The position numbers were made by a program, and so were the translations under genes. Shown piece by piece: positions 1 through 12,682 of a DNA stretch of 64,000 nucleotides (its first letter is position 1; each line of letters opens with the position of its first letter). Under the pieces are notes generated by a model. That model worked only from the letters and a program-made list of their open reading frames with translations, was not told the origin of the DNA and did not search any database. Origin of the DNA: Astrocystis sublimbata (taxonomy: Eukaryota; Ascomycota; Sordariomycetes; Xylariales; Xylariaceae); NCBI GenBank assembly GCA_022453515.1, contig JAJNNY010000038.1, forward strand, positions 248,001 to 312,000, read 5' to 3'.

Positions 1-3000
1 ACGAAGAACGCGAAGAAAGAGGATGCGCTGCCATCCCCGACCCAGCCCCCACAGAACCAATCCAAACATATACGACTAGTGCAAATCTGCATGTTTTTCA
101 ATGACGAGCTTTCCCACATGAACAAGCATGTTCGAGGCACAGCACGGAGGTCCCTGGAAATCATTGCCAATGCAACGAAGGCAGAGATCTGGGAACTGAT
201 TGAACCGCATAAAGATCGTCTCCTGTCACCAATATATGCCAAGCCACTGCGAGCTCTGCCATTTGCCACTCAAATCGGATACATTGATGCTATCGCTTAC
301 TACATGAGCTTGAAAAGCAACTTTGTCTCCTTTGATGAGCACCTCAATCGCTTGCTAATGGAGTCCTTGGCCCTCGCCGACGCTACTGACGACTCACTGG
401 CTGGCAAGCCTGCCGAATTTCGGACGCACGAATCCATCGTCAATCTTCGTGTTGCCTGCATCAAAATTCTTAGCAAGGCAATGGGCTTCGAGGACTTTCA
501 AAAAGGCCAGAATAACCCCACGCGTATAAAAGTCGTATCGGTATTCTTCAAATGCTTATACTCAGAGTCAAAGCCCACCATCGAGTCTGCTAATGATGCT
601 ATCAAAGCTGTGTTGCTGCAGACCAACAAATTACCTAAGGATCTACTACAACAAGGCCTCCGTCCTGTATTGGCTAATCTCCAAGACCCTAAAAGGCTGA
701 CTGTTCATGGACTTGAAAATTTGGCTAGGCTACTACGGCTACTGACCACATACTTCAAGGTAGAAATTGGCGCCAGGCTCTTAGATCACATCAAAATACT
801 TGCAGAACCCAATTTTCTGCAGCAAATCTCATTCACTTTTTTCGAGCAGAACAGTCAGATGAAGGTCATTGCAGCAGTTTTCAACATATTTCATCTTCTA
901 CCAGCAGCTGCCGAGCAGTTCAAAGAGAGACTTATTGATACTTGCCTTGAACTTGAGGACAAACTACGACGCACCCACCACAGCCCTTTCCGCCCCCCTC
1001 TGTATAGATTTTTGAATCGCTACCCTAAAGAGGTATGGGAATTTCTGAGTGGGAAGTTGGAGGATATCAAACATGGCCGGTTTCTCGCTCAGGTGCTCTC
1101 ACACGCCGATAGCAAACCGCTTCGTGAATTCGCCGCTGCCAATCTCGAGCCCCTAATGTTGCACTGTAACCAAGCATGGAACAGCCCGAAGGATACTAAG
1201 TATGTGGCAGTTATTAATGCCATCAACGTTCTCAATTCGCTGGGCCAATTTGAAGAAACACGAGGCTGGATGGAGAGGAGAGACACGATCAACACGCTGA
1301 AACAAATTGGAAAAGATTTGGAGCGCCATCTTCGCTTAAATGACCTTCCTCCAAACTTGCGATTGCCTGCCGATCAGGCTTCGGAGCAGTTAATGGGCAT
1401 CTTCACACAGTCGCTCTCACTCAAGCCTCGAGACCTTGATCCTCTGTTTAGTCTGATAGACTCTATCACCGCGGAAGAACTACGTGCCACACCATCAGTG
1501 TTTGATTACCTTTACACCAATGTCATCTGCAGCAAGTCCATTGAGTTTTGGAAATCTGTCATCGTGCGTTGTTTGGACATTTATGCCGGAAAGAACGTCA
1601 GCCAAAAGACAAAGTGCTTCCTGTTACGCAATATAGTCAACCCTATCGTTGCAATGGACGTCATGCTCCATTGGGATCCCTCAGAGCAACCTCGCGCCCA
1701 GAGACTCATGGACAGATCGATCATTGAGTCCATTAATGTCAAAATCTGGAAAGTTAACCTGGGAGATCCCCAAGAGGATCTTGCCTTGCCCGGAATCGAT
1801 CATACGCGAATGGAGGTTCTTCAGCTATCGGCTATGCTCGTCAAGTATCATCATGCGATTCTCCAGGACGCCAGAAAGGACATCATCAAGTTTGGCTGGA
1901 CGTACATTCGCCTGGACGACGTCATAAATAAGCATGCTGCTTATGTTGTGATCGGATACTTTATCGCTCACTACGAAACTCCACCTAAGATAGTGACCCA
2001 GGTCTATTACTCTCTTCTAAGGACGAACCAGAACGAGGGCCGTGCGCTAGTCACTCAAGCTCTAGAACTCATGGCGCCAGTCCTCCCGAAACGCTGCAAT
2101 TCCTTGCCAGGAGACCGGAATGCTGTGTGGGCCATGGCACCGCGACGCATTTTAGCAGAGGAAGGCCAAAATGCTCAGCAGATGACAAATATCTTTCATT
2201 TTCTCGTCAGGCATCCGGATTTGTTTTATGAGTCTAGAGACAAGTTTGCCCTGCTGATAATTACCTCGCTTCGTAAAGTGTCATCGCCACAAACGTCGTC
2301 TAATGAAAGCAAGAAACTGGCTCTCAATATGATGTGGCTAATCTGGGAGTGGGAGCTGAGGCGCATTGGAGGAACATCCAACTCTCCTTCAAGAGCTTTT
2401 TCGGAATCGCCAAATTCGAAGAAGCGGAAACTAGAAAGCGATTTGACTTCTTCATCTCCTCCGACAGCTCGGCAAACAGCTCCGGTGGAAAGGGCCGAGT
2501 TCCAGATCCCTCAAGGATTCCGACTGAAGATGATAAAGTATCTTATTGAGTTCATTGCTCAATTGAATGAGAGGTATAAGCTCCCATCTGCCAAGCCAAG
2601 GGACCCCACTGCCCCTGGGCATACCATGCCATCCCCATCCACGGAACTCTGTATGAAGGCAATGTCATTGCTGTATAATCTGCTACAACCTCACTGCTGG
2701 GGCGATTTGGACGTTGACTTGTTTCCCACGATCACTGATGTGGTCCTCGCGAGCGAGAAAACAGCAAAGATTCTCAATGCTGATCCTTCCGACAAGGACA
2801 ATTACGACGAGAAATTCATCACAAACATCATCAACACGATGCAGGTTGTGCGCATCATTCTTAATTCGAAAACGGATGAGTGGATTCTGAGAAGCATATC
2901 ATCTATCCAAAAGGTTCTTGAGAAATGCCTGAAGACGGAAAATCCCGAAATCCAGGATTGTTTGCACTTCGCTGACAAGGATTTTGATGGAGGACGTGAC

Positions 3001-6000
3001 ATCAAATCCACTGTACAACGTGTCTTAGACGCTGTACCTGAGGATGTTCCCATGGAAGACGCGGACGCAGAAGGCGAATCTGAAGCACCCACATCCGAGG
3101 TCATTACCTTTCTTTCGACCATTGGAACAGAGACCATGGCAAACTCTCATTATGGGGCTGGTGTGAATGTTCTGTGGTCGTTGGGTCGCCGCAAGCCTAC
3201 AACAATCGATCAGCACATCCCAGCACTAATGAAAGCTCTCCAGACAAAGCTTGCGAGGGATCATGTTCAACACTGGACCAGTGTGGCTTCCCATCAAATA
3301 ACTTCAAATGCAGCGCGACCCCAAGAACAGAATGGTCAAGGCGGGGAGATGACAACTTATGATCTCAAGATCCAGACAGATCTCATGATCAAGGCAATCG
3401 AGGTGACTGCGACACGTATGGAAAGTCTGGCGGACAACCGTCGACCATTCCTCAGTGTGTTGGCCACTCTTGTTGAGAAATCACAGGACAACGCGCTTTG
3501 CGACAAGATTTTAGAAATGGTCGAAGGCTGGGTATTCCGAGCCGAGGGGACCTGGCCGACTCTGAAGGAGAAGACGGCCGTGTTGCACAAGATGCTGTCT
3601 TTTGAACATCGCAGTGACCCAACTATGTTGACGAAATTCCTCGATCTAGTAATACGCATCTATGAGGATCCCAAGATTGCCCGAACAGAGCTCACAGTGC
3701 GTATGGAGCATGCATTCTTGATAGGGACACGCGCGCAAGATGTCGAGATGCGCAATCGATTCATGTCTATTTTCGACAAGAGCCTTTCCAAGACAGCAAC
3801 AGCTCGCCTATCGTACGTGATCGGCGAACAAAACTGGGACACACTCGCGGACTCTTTTTGGCTGGCTCAAGCCAATCAACTCCTCCTTGGAGCTGTGGAA
3901 TTGAACGCCAACATTGAGCTTCATTCTCAGGATTTTCGCACACTTCCTGCTTCACTCGTTTTTGGTGCTTATGCCAAAGATTCTCGGGAGCCCGATGCAA
4001 TGGCTGATGATAAGTACGACACGTTTATGGCTAACCACCGACGTTTTGTTTCCGAGTTAGGCGAAGTTAAGCTACGGGATGTGATAGAGCCAATCTCACA
4101 GCTGCAACACGCTGATAACAATTTATCTCATCAGCTATGGGTCGCACTGTTTCCAATGTTTTGGGCCGCCACAATACGGGAGGAGAAGACAGACATCGAA
4201 AAGGGCATAATTGGATTGCTTACGAAGGAATACCATGCTCGCCAAATGGACAAACGCCCAAACGTGGTCCAAAGCTTGTTAGCGGGTGCGACTCAAGCAT
4301 GGCCAGAGTGCAAGCTCCCTCCGCACGTACTGAAATTTGTCGCAAAAACCTATGATACTTGGTATGCTTCAGTCGTACAACTGGAAAAGTGTGCCATCAA
4401 ACCAGAAATCGATTCCGTTACGGTCAGAGAAAGCAACCTCGATGCCCTCCTTGAACTGTATTCCAATCTGAAAGAGGATGACCTATTCTACGGAACATGG
4501 CGGCGGCGTTGCCAGTTCGTGGAAACCAATGCGGCGTTGTCCTACGAACAGAACGGAATGTGGGATAAAGCTCAAAGGATGTATGAAGCGGCACAGATCA
4601 AGGCGCGCACTGGTGTCATCCCATTCTCACAAGGTGAATACATGCTGTGGGAAGATCATTGGATCCTTTGCGCTCAAAAGCTTCAGCAATGGGAGATCCT
4701 GCAAGACTACGCCAAGCATGAGAATCTCCAAGACCTTCTTCTCGAATGTGCGTGGAGAAACATTGAGATGTGGCAAACTCAGGAACATCGCGATAGCCTC
4801 GACATGCTCATCAAGGGTGTTATGGATGCACCAACTGCTCGACGGACTTTCTTCCAGGGGTTTATGTCTCTGCTCAAATTTCACAACAAGCAGGAAACGA
4901 TTCAAGACTTCTCACGTGTTTGTGACGAAGCGATTCAATTATCCATAAGAAAGTGGCACCAGCTTCCGAAGCGGCTCACTGCTGCTCACATTCCGATGCT
5001 GCATAATTTTCAACAGCTGGTCGAGCTCCATGATGCCAGTGTCATATGCCAGAGCTTAGCCAACACCAACCAGGGCAATTTGGATACCAAATCTGGCGAG
5101 CTCAAACTTCTCCTTGGAGCCTGGAGAGACCGTCTGCCGAACACCTGGGATGATATCACTGACTGGCAAGACCTAGTCACCTGGCGACAGCATATTTTCG
5201 GATTAATCAACAATACTTATCTGCAGCTGCTGCCCCAACAAGGTCAGAATGCGAATGGGTCGTCGTTCGCATACCGCGGCTACCACGAAACCGCTTGGAT
5301 CATCAATCGTTTTGCGCATGTTGCCCGAAAGCACAATCTCGCTGAAGTCTGTATCAACCAACTCAGTCGCATCTACACCCTCCCTAACATTGAAATCCAA
5401 GAGGCCTTCCTCAAGTTGAGAGAACAAGCTCGTTGTCATTATGAGAATCCAGATGAGCTCTCTAGTGGCCTAGACGTAATTAACAACACCAATCTTAACT
5501 ATTTCAACAATCAGCAGAAGGCCGAGTTTTACACTCTCAAGGGAATGTTCCTCGAGAAGCTCGGACAAAATAACGAAGCAGATGGGGCCTATGGGACAGC
5601 GTTATACTACGACATCTCCAAAGCTAAAGCTTGGGCCGAATGGGGATACTTCAACGATCGAAAATTCAAGGCTGATCCGCTAGATACAACTTCTGCTCGG
5701 CAAGCTGTGTGCTCATACCTCCAGGCCATCGGCAGCTACAAGGACAGCAAAGCACGGAAGCTTATTGCACGCATCCTGTGGCTGCTGAGCCTCGACGACG
5801 CCAACGGGACAATAGCGTCAGGCTTCGACGACCATAAAGGAGAAACCCCGGTTTGGTATTGGATCACGTTCATCCCACAATTATTGACTGGACTTGGTCA
5901 CAAAGAAGCACCCAAAGTTCACACCATCCTGCTCAAGATTGCCAAGGCGTATCCGCAAGCTGTATATTTTCAATTGAGAACCAACAGAGAGGACATGCTG

Positions 6001-7938
6001 TTGATCAAGAAGAACCAGGAAAACAAGGAAAGGCTACGGCAACGCGCCCAATCTGCTGCGGCAAACAGGAAGCCCAGCAGCTCTCCGTCTCAGGCTAAGC
6101 AAGATAATCCTCAGACCAAGGTCGAGGCGTCTTCGCGGCCACAGACATCGAACGGCGACAATAATGTGCCAGCAAAGACAGAGCAGAATGAAGCAAACGG
6201 AGCCAGCGGTACCGGCACAGCGCCTGCACCTAACAATGAACAACAGCCACAGCCTACCAAGGATGGCGTAACGCCGGCGGGCGGCCAAAAGAAGCCTCCT
6301 TGGGAGCACACCGAAGAGATCATGTCTGTTCTCAAAACAGCATTTCCACTCCTCGCACTATCCATGGAAACCATGGTTGATCAGATTCAGAAGTATTTCA
6401 AGTGCCCACCTGATGAAGATGCCTATCGACTCATTGTTGCACTGCTGAACGACGGCCTGGCGTATGTCAGTCGAATGCCAACCTCCTATGCGAAGGATGT
6501 CAAGCTTCCCACTGCGACAGAGACCAACATCACTCGGTTCGCGGAAACAATTCTTCCGGCACACATCAAGAAATCATTTGAATCCGATTTCGTGACTGTT
6601 AAACCCACTATGTTTGAGTACATTCACAAACTCCGAAAATGGCGTGACAAGTTTGAGGAAAAGCTCGACTTGAGAGATCCAAACTCGCATCTTGAGTCAT
6701 ACTCGCGACATCTCAGTGAATTCCGTTACCTAAAATTCGATGATGTGGAGGTCCCTGGACAGTATCTTCAGCACAAGGACAAGAACCAAGACTTCATTCG
6801 TATCGATCGATTCCTCCCGAACGTGGACCTTGTGCGGGCTATCGGTGTGTCCCATCGTCGACTGACGATACGCGGCCATGACGGAAGCATACACCCCTTT
6901 GCCATACAGCACCCTGCTGCTCGGCATTGCCGCCGAGAAGAAAGGATTCTTCAGCTCTTCCGACATTTGAACCAGACTCTAGCAAAGAAAAAGGAGAGTC
7001 GTCGACGTGATTTGCAGTTTACCGTTCCATTGATGATTCCTCTAGCGCCGCATATAAGAATCGTGCAAGAGGATACTTCATACATCACTCTACAGGGCGT
7101 TTACGAGGATCATTGTCGGCGCAATGGGATGCTGAAGGACGAGCCAGTGATGTTCACAATGGACAAGTTAAGAGGGCTCATTGAGCCCAAGGGATCTGTA
7201 AGTTCGACCCAACGAGCTATCCCGTGCTTGGCAGCTGACCATTTCTCCCAGAAACCACCGGAACAAACCACAACGGCCCGCCTCGAGGTTTTCTCGGCGA
7301 TCCAAGAGAAATGGGTATCTCACACTGTCGTACTGGAGTACTTCCAGTCCATCTTCCCAGAATACTCCGACTTCTGGCTATTCCGCCGCAGATTCTCGTA
7401 CCAGCTATCTGCGCTCACATTCATGACGTACATTCTGTATATGACGAATCGGTATCCCCACAAGATGAATATTGCCCGGGGCTCGGGCAAGATTTGGGGA
7501 TCTGAGCTTTCATCGCTTATGGCTCCCACCAAACCGTTCTTCCACAATCCCGAGCCGGTTCCCTTCCGCCTCTCACCTAACCTGCAAACTCTCATGGGTC
7601 CTTTGGCTACTGAAGGTATCTTCAGCTGCTCGATCATGGCTATTGCTCGGTGTCTCACGGAACCGGAGTTCGAGCTCGAGCATGCGTTAACGTTGCTTGT
7701 GCGGGACGAGGTCATATTCTGGTTCACAAGCAGTCATCGCGCCATTCACCTCAACGAGACCCAACTGCGCGAAACGGTCCAGACAAATTGCGACATGGTT
7801 GTCAAACGTGCACTCAGCTTGGCACAGCCACCCGTCGGAAGCCTCCCAGCAAACCAGACCGTCATCGATCTTATCGCTAGAGCCGTGAATCCGATGAACT
7901 TGGCGCAATGCGATGCACTCTGGATGCCATATCTATAA
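1..7938 (+). CDS. TRA1: Tra1/TRRAP-family PIKK-like subunit of SAGA and NuA4, 5' partial
   Basis: The frame is open from base 1, so the gene starts upstream of the window. About 2,630 residues are present, against roughly 3,700-3,850 for the family. Tra1 is the activator-binding scaffold shared by the nuclear SAGA and NuA4 acetyltransferase complexes. In order I see: helical HEAT-like repeats (to about base 3,800); a FAT region (about 3,850-5,960) containing [12 protein letters not shown] and [17 protein letters not shown]; a low-complexity S/Q/P/N linker (about 6,030-6,300); a PI3K-like domain (about 6,820-7,720) with [20 protein letters not shown]; and a C-terminal FATC ending in [12 protein letters not shown]. 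Canonical kinase DxxxxN/DFG motifs are not evident, as expected for this pseudokinase. The reading frame runs through a likely 54-nt intron at 7198-7251. Identification is firm; the 5' part is missing. Confidence 0.95.
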   Translation, partial: TKNAKKEDALPSPTQPPQNQSKHIRLVQICMFFNDELSHMNKHVRGTARRSLEIIANATKAEIWELIEPHKDRLLSPIYAKPLRALPFATQIGYIDAIAYYMSLKSNFVSFDEHLNRLLMESLALADATDDSLAGKPAEFRTHESIVNLRVACIKILSKAMGFEDFQKGQNNPTRIKVVSVFFKCLYSESKPTIESANDAIKAVLLQTNKLPKDLLQQGLRPVLANLQDPKRLTVHGLENLARLLRLLTTYFKVEIGARLLDHIKILAEPNFLQQISFTFFEQNSQMKVIAAVFNIFHLLPAAAEQFKERLIDTCLELEDKLRRTHHSPFRPPLYRFLNRYPKEVWEFLSGKLEDIKHGRFLAQVLSHADSKPLREFAAANLEPLMLHCNQAWNSPKDTKYVAVINAINVLNSLGQFEETRGWMERRDTINTLKQIGKDLERHLRLNDLPPNLRLPADQASEQLMGIFTQSLSLKPRDLDPLFSLIDSITAEELRATPSVFDYLYTNVICSKSIEFWKSVIVRCLDIYAGKNVSQKTKCFLLRNIVNPIVAMDVMLHWDPSEQPRAQRLMDRSIIESINVKIWKVNLGDPQEDLALPGIDHTRMEVLQLSAMLVKYHHAILQDARKDIIKFGWTYIRLDDVINKHAAYVVIGYFIAHYETPPKIVTQVYYSLLRTNQNEGRALVTQALELMAPVLPKRCNSLPGDRNAVWAMAPRRILAEEGQNAQQMTNIFHFLVRHPDLFYESRDKFALLIITSLRKVSSPQTSSNESKKLALNMMWLIWEWELRRIGGTSNSPSRAFSESPNSKKRKLESDLTSSSPPTARQTAPVERAEFQIPQGFRLKMIKYLIEFIAQLNERYKLPSAKPRDPTAPGHTMPSPSTELCMKAMSLLYNLLQPHCWGDLDVDLFPTITDVVLASEKTAKILNADPSDKDNYDEKFITNIINTMQVVRIILNSKTDEWILRSISSIQKVLEKCLKTENPEIQDCLHFADKDFDGGRDIKSTVQRVLDAVPEDVPMEDADAEGESEAPTSEVITFLSTIGTETMANSHYGAGVNVLWSLGRRKPTTIDQHIPALMKALQTKLARDHVQHWTSVASHQITSNAARPQEQNGQGGEMTTYDLKIQTDLMIKAIEVTATRMESLADNRRPFLSVLATLVEKSQDNALCDKILEMVEGWVFRAEGTWPTLKEKTAVLHKMLSFEHRSDPTMLTKFLDLVIRIYEDPKIARTELTVRMEHAFLIGTRAQDVEMRNRFMSIFDKSLSKTATARLSYVIGEQNWDTLADSFWLAQANQLLLGAVELNANIELHSQDFRTLPASLVFGAYAKDSREPDAMADDKYDTFMANHRRFVSELGEVKLRDVIEPISQLQHADNNLSHQLWVALFPMFWAATIREEKTDIEKGIIGLLTKEYHARQMDKRPNVVQSLLAGATQAWPECKLPPHVLKFVAKTYDTWYASVVQLEKCAIKPEIDSVTVRESNLDALLELYSNLKEDDLFYGTWRRRCQFVETNAALSYEQNGMWDKAQRMYEAAQIKARTGVIPFSQGEYMLWEDHWILCAQKLQQWEILQDYAKHENLQDLLLECAWRNIEMWQTQEHRDSLDMLIKGVMDAPTARRTFFQGFMSLLKFHNKQETIQDFSRVCDEAIQLSIRKWHQLPKRLTAAHIPMLHNFQQLVELHDASVICQSLANTNQGNLDTKSGELKLLLGAWRDRLPNTWDDITDWQDLVTWRQHIFGLINNTYLQLLPQQGQNANGSSFAYRGYHETAWIINRFAHVARKHNLAEVCINQLSRIYTLPNIEIQEAFLKLREQARCHYENPDELSSGLDVINNTNLNYFNNQQKAEFYTLKGMFLEKLGQNNEADGAYGTALYYDISKAKAWAEWGYFNDRKFKADPLDTTSARQAVCSYLQAIGSYKDSKARKLIARILWLLSLDDANGTIASGFDDHKGETPVWYWITFIPQLLTGLGHKEAPKVHTILLKIAKAYPQAVYFQLRTNREDMLLIKKNQENKERLRQRAQSAAANRKPSSSPSQAKQDNPQTKVEASSRPQTSNGDNNVPAKTEQNEANGASGTGTAPAPNNEQQPQPTKDGVTPAGGQKKPPWEHTEEIMSVLKTAFPLLALSMETMVDQIQKYFKCPPDEDAYRLIVALLNDGLAYVSRMPTSYAKDVKLPTATETNITRFAETILPAHIKKSFESDFVTVKPTMFEYIHKLRKWRDKFEEKLDLRDPNSHLESYSRHLSEFRYLKFDDVEVPGQYLQHKDKNQDFIRIDRFLPNVDLVRAIGVSHRRLTIRGHDGSIHPFAIQHPAARHCRREERILQLFRHLNQTLAKKKESRRRDLQFTVPLMIPLAPHIRIVQEDTSYITLQGVYEDHCRRNGMLKDEPVMFTMDKLRGLIEPKGSVSSTQRAIPCLAADHFSQKPPEQTTTARLEVFSAIQEKWVSHTVVLEYFQSIFPEYSDFWLFRRRFSYQLSALTFMTYILYMTNRYPHKMNIARGSGKIWGSELSSLMAPTKPFFHNPEPVPFRLSPNLQTLMGPLATEGIFSCSIMAIARCLTEPEFELEHALTLLVRDEVIFWFTSSHRAIHLNETQLRETVQTNCDMVVKRALSLAQPPVGSLPANQTVIDLIARAVNPMNLAQCDALWMPYL
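7198..7251 (+). other. Probable in-frame (3n) intron inside TRA1
   Basis: The donor is GTAAGT, a branch-like GCTGAC lies inside, and the acceptor is CCCAG. The length is 54 nt with no stop codon, so a plain ORF reading translates it as 18 extra residues. Removing it joins GLIEPKGS to [15 protein letters not shown], which reads like the continuous family sequence before the conserved AIQEKW segment. Confidence 0.7.
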
Positions 7939-8900
7939 GTGTAAGACTATTTTTGTGACTTTCTGGCTCCTGCACTCTCTCTTCTTTTCGGTCGCAGGGC
8001 GTTATCTTGATTTCCAGAAAGCCTCGTCTTGAGAGTGGTAGTTGGGTGTGGTAATTCATTGGGCGTTTGACGTGAATTTGGTGCGGTGGTTTGAATCAAT
8101 TGAGGAGTCATAAAATAGGCTGCAAGGCTTCATGCAGCTGTCACGAATAGCGAATGGGAATGAGAGTTTAATCTTAATTGAATCTTCTACGCTGCTTTCC
8201 CAGCGAAAAAAACGGAGAATTAGGCATAGGGAGACTCAGGCGTGTTATTATTCAGCTTAGGTCAATGATAAACACTCATACTGCAGGACATCTCCGTGCA
8301 AAATAGTTGTTTAAAGGCAAGATTTTTATGATAGTAGATTGACGCTTGTGAAATTCGAAGCCAAATTGGACATGGACTGTTAAAGTAGCTCCTCCCACTT
8401 CATATTTCTCGTGTCATAACTTAGAAGTTCATCTGTTGCCTGGTAAGTCGACGGCTAATAATGCTGCGTGTGGCTGATGACCATGGCCCTACCACTGCCC
8501 AGGCAAAGTTGTAACCGATAAATAAATACTACATGCTAAAAGGCCTGAAATGGAGATGCCAGAGCCGGCGGCCCTTGGAAATTGGTAAGTTGAGCGTAGC
8601 GAAATACTGGACCGGTCTGGTTTGAGGGCGTTTCGCTTTTCCTCGCCGGGATTAAGCCGCATTTTACACATGGTTAAGGGTTTTGGGTTGACTTTTATTC
8701 TTTCATTACACATAACGGTGTACTTGGATCTACTTCACCATCCCCACAGAGTCCACACATAACCAGACTGCTTCCATAATCAGCTCAAGAGCGCCGACTA
8801 TGTTTCCTTTTGGTTCCCTTTTGGTTCCCTTTTCGCCAAGCCAGGATCTCCCATAGATTTGATCTACCTAGGTATAGCTCCATATAGATCATTCAAGACA
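7939..8900. other. Intergenic region between convergent TRA1 and VAS1
   Basis: No gene is supported here; it should hold the 3' UTRs of both neighbours. It contains a perfect 11-bp tandem duplication (TTTTGGTTCCC, 8808-8829) and one copy of the dispersed palindrome TACCTAGGTA (8865-8874). Confidence 0.6.
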
Positions 8901-11900
8901 TCAATTCTTCAACTTCAACTTCTCAAACTCTTCAATCGTCCTCTCGTAGTTATTTACCGCGGTGTTCGCTTCGTCGAGCGCCGCCCTTGCGGTGGCTTGC
9001 ACAACGTCGCTACTCTTCTCAAAGCCGTCGCGCTTGATCAAGTCCTGCTGCTTCTTGACTGCGACTTGCTTCTTCTGCAACTTGCCCTGCACCTTCTTGA
9101 TGGCGGCGTCCACGTCGGGGATGAACTCGGCAACGGACATGAGCACGATGACGTTGTTCGTCACGACGAAGACGGCGCAGCCAGCTGGTATGGCGGCGTC
9201 GGGGCCGAGGAGCGATAGCTCTCCAAGGACCTTGCCAGCAAGTGTCTTGATGGAGGCGATTTGCGGTGTCAAGCTGGCATTGGCGGCGTCGTCTGTGGCC
9301 TTGATGTAGCCGATGCCGCCAGTTTTAATGCTGTACTCTGCGGCGAGAGAGCGCAGGGCACCGGAGCATTGGAGACTCTGCTCGTAGGACTCGGCTTCCT
9401 TGGAAAAGTACAGCTTCTCGTCGGCTACGGGGTAGGGCGCCAGCATGATTGACGGTGGGCTAGTAGTGTGGCCCTCGTAGTCTGCCCGAGGAATGCGCTG
9501 CCACAGCTCTTCGGTGATGAAGGGCATCATTGGATGGAGCAGCCTGAGTGCAACATCTAAAGCCCTGTATAATGTTTGCTGGACGCTATCTTGTTCTTGA
9601 GCGGTTCCCTCGGTCAGAAGACTCTTGCTATGCTCAATAAATACATCGCAGAGCTGGTCGTAGAAGAACTTGTGAGCGATTTGGGTTGCCTTGGAGAACT
9701 CTCTGGCCTCGAGGGTCGCATTGAGATCTTTGATGGCAGTGTTCATGTTATGTAAAATCCACTTTTCAGGTATGGACAGGTTGGTGGCATCAAGGCTGGT
9801 GACAGGTTTGAAGTTCTCTGGTAAGCGACCCATTATATACTTGCTCGCCTGCCAGATCTTGTTGCAGAACCTCCGGTAGCCTGCCATAACTTTGATATCG
9901 AAGGCAATATCACCACCACCCGTTGTGTACGAGAGAAGAGTAAACCTCAACGCATCCGCACCGCATTCGGGAATGCCCTGGGGAAATGCGGTTTTCTGGT
10001 ATTTGGTCGCCTTGGCGATCTCCGTCTCCTTGAGGTTGCCTACCTTCAGCTTGGCGTGAAGCTCCTCCAAAGTAATACCGTAGATAATATCAAGAGGATC
10101 GATGACGTTACCCAACGACTTGCTCATCTTTCTATTTTCGGAATCTCGAATCAGACTGTGGCAGTAAACTTCACTGAACGGTACCTGCCCGGTGAGCTTA
10201 AGACTCAGCATGATCATACGAGCCACCCAGAAGAACACTACGCCCTTTGGTTAGCAGGGTTGTGCGATCGAAGGGCCTTTTCGTACAACTACGACTTACT
10301 GATGTCCCAACCAGTCTCGAGCAAGCTGGTGGGGAAGAATTTCTTGAAATCTGGAGTCTCGTTAGGCCATCCGAGAGTAGCCATTGGCCACAGACCTGAA
10401 CTGAACCAGGTGTCTAGGCAGTCAGGGTCCTGTTCCAGGCGAAACTTCTTGCCAGGGAATGCGGCATCCGCCTTCTGTTGGGCCTCCTCCGGTGTGCGAC
10501 CGACGACCCAGCGAGACTGGTCGGTCTCTTCCGACGCATCCTCACCCTCGAGCACAACGTAGTAGGCAGGTATGCGGTGACCCCACCAAAGCTGACGGGA
10601 GATGCACCAGTCGTTGATATTGCCGAGCCACCGCTTGTACATCTTCTCGGCACTTTCAGGTGCCATCTTGATTTTCTTGTCTTCAACCACCTGGAGAGCA
10701 TCGGCCGCCATGTCGGCCATCTTTACCCACCACTGCTTCTTCATCAAGGGTTCTATGACATCCTTGGTCTTCTCACATAGCGGTATGGTCATGGCATGGG
10801 ACTCTTTCTTGACAAAGAGACCCTTCTTCGTTAGCTCCTCGACGATCTGGTACCGTACATCGAATCTCTTCTGGCCCTGGAAAGTGGAGCCAGCATTCTC
10901 ATTCATGGTGCCGTCTCCGTTCAGGATAGTGATGAATTCCAAGCTGTGGCGTTTCCCCAGCTGGTAATCGTTGTAGTCGTGAGCGGGGGTGAGCTTGACA
11001 GCACCAGTCCCGAGTTCCGGGTCGACGTAGGCATCCGCCACGATGGGGAGGAGACGGTCGATGAAGGGATGACGCGCCTTCTTGCCGACAAGGTGAGCGT
11101 GGCGCTTGTCGTCGGGATGAACGGCGATACCGGAATCTCCCAGCATGGTCTCGGGTCGGGTTGTGGCGACCTCGACGAAGAGGTCGGTGCCGTCGACGGG
11201 GTATTTGAAGTAGGTCATCTCGCCGAAGGCGACCTTGCGCTCGTAGCCGGGGACATCGAGCAGGGTGCGGCCGGGGATCTCCTTGTTCTCGACCTCGAGC
11301 GAGCTCAGGGCGGTCTGCAGGTTGGTGCACCAGTTGACCAAGCGGTCGGAGCGGTAGATCAGACCCTCGTCGTGGAGGCGGCAGAAGGCCTCCATGGTAG
11401 CGCGGGTGCAGTTCTCGTCCATGGTGAAGGCCTCGCGCGACCAGTCCATAGAGCCGCCCATGAGGCGCTGGGCGTTGTTGATGCGCAGGTGGTAGTCGTG
11501 CTTCCAGTCCCAGACCAGCTTGGTGAAGGTCTCGCGGCCGAGCTCGATCCTGGTCTTGCTCTCCTTCTTCCAGAGCATCTTCTCGACGACGGACTGGGTG
11601 CTGATGCCGGCATGGTCGCAGCCGGGCACCCACAGGGTGGGCAGGCCCTTCATGCGGTTCCAGCGGACGAGGGAGTCCTGGATGGTGTTGGCGAGGGCAT
11701 GGCCGCAGTGCAGGGCGCCGGTGACGTTGGGGGGTGGCAGAGGCACGACGAAGCGAGACTCGGTGTCGCCGTCGCGGGGCTGGAAGAAGCCCGACTTCTC
11801 CCACCACTGGTACCACGAGGACTCGACGGCGCCGGGGCTGTAGGCACTGAAGTGGGCGTGGTCGAAGGACTGCAGCACCTTCTTGTCGCCGGGCGTGGTC

Positions 11901-12070
11901 GGGTCCTGGAAGGGCTCGGGCGCGGGCGCGGGCGCGGCCTTGGCTACTTTCTTGCTGGTCTTCTCTGTCGCCATTCTGAGAGGCGGTGGTTTCCGGGGAG
12001 GCGGTGGTGGCAGGAGTGACGATGTCGGCCGAGAGAACCGAAACCGAAGACAACGGCCAGGAATGAACAT
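8901..12070 (-). CDS. VAS1: Valyl-tRNA synthetase, probable dual cytosolic/mitochondrial
   Basis: Class I synthetase that charges tRNA-Val. Exons on the minus strand are 12070-10300 and 10237-8901 with a 62-nt intron (GTAAGT...CGTAG), giving 1,035 aa. Visible motifs are the HIGH-type [14 protein letters not shown], an editing (CP1) domain with [27 protein letters not shown], and KMSKS in RKMSKSLGN. An anticodon-binding domain and a C-terminal coiled-coil arm follow. The intron splits a codon so that TGWDI joins MFFWVARM, the expected junction. The first ATG (12070) adds about 32 residues rich in Arg, Pro and Ser without acidic residues. A second in-frame ATG at 11974 starts MATEKTSKK. Yeast VAS1 makes mitochondrial and cytosolic forms from two such starts, so the same is inferred here. 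Length is close to yeast Vas1 (1,104 aa). Confidence 0.95.
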
Positions 12071-12682
12071 TGGTTGTGGCAGCAAGAAAAAGTGCACCTA
12101 CATGCCTACATGTACCTAAGATCCATTAGTATAGGTAATAGGTACCTAGCTTCAGGTACTCCGTTAGGTAGGTAGGTACATCCATCCAATCAGGAGTGAG
12201 TGAGTGAGTCACTGGCGAGCGGGCGAGCTTCGTCGACGGCCAACGCGCACTGTGATGATCATCTTACCCCTCCAATCCCCCATTGCGGGGGGGGGACTCT
12301 CTTCAGAGGAGGGAGGGGAGGGGAGGGGTCCAGTAGGTACCTGACTGTCTCGTAGGATGTATGCCGACACCGGCAATCCCCCGGCATCATTGGTGGGTGT
12401 ACGAGTAGGAAAGTCACGGCTGTGACACCCCACTATATGGAGCCTTCTATTAGGTATTCGGTCGGCACAGTCTACCTAGGTACAGACCCTACTCGTAGAC
12501 CTCTCTACCACCACTATACAACACCATGATTGCCTGACTTGGGGGATCATGGCTAACACGGACGGGTTTGAATTTACCTACGAGTAGACGGCTCTCATTG
12601 GATCACCCTCCATGACCTAGTACTCTACATGTACTGTGGTACTGGTACTCAATTGAGGACCTCCAGGCTTGGAATACGGCAG
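12071..12682. other. Intergenic region upstream of VAS1
   Basis: No gene is supported. It must hold the VAS1 promoter and the 3' flank of the dihydropyrimidinase gene. It contains TAGG-type short repeats (about 12165-12180), a GAGT run (about 12195-12210), a G/C-rich purine tract (about 12290-12330) and a TACCTAGGTA copy (12473-12482). Confidence 0.5.

Noticed and set aside
10946..12019. A 357-codon plus-strand ORF, and long minus-strand alternatives, within the first VAS1 exon
   Set aside because: They are shadow frames of GC-rich VAS1 coding sequence with skewed Ala/Arg/Gly content and no domain. The minus-strand VAS1 frame carries all family motifs.
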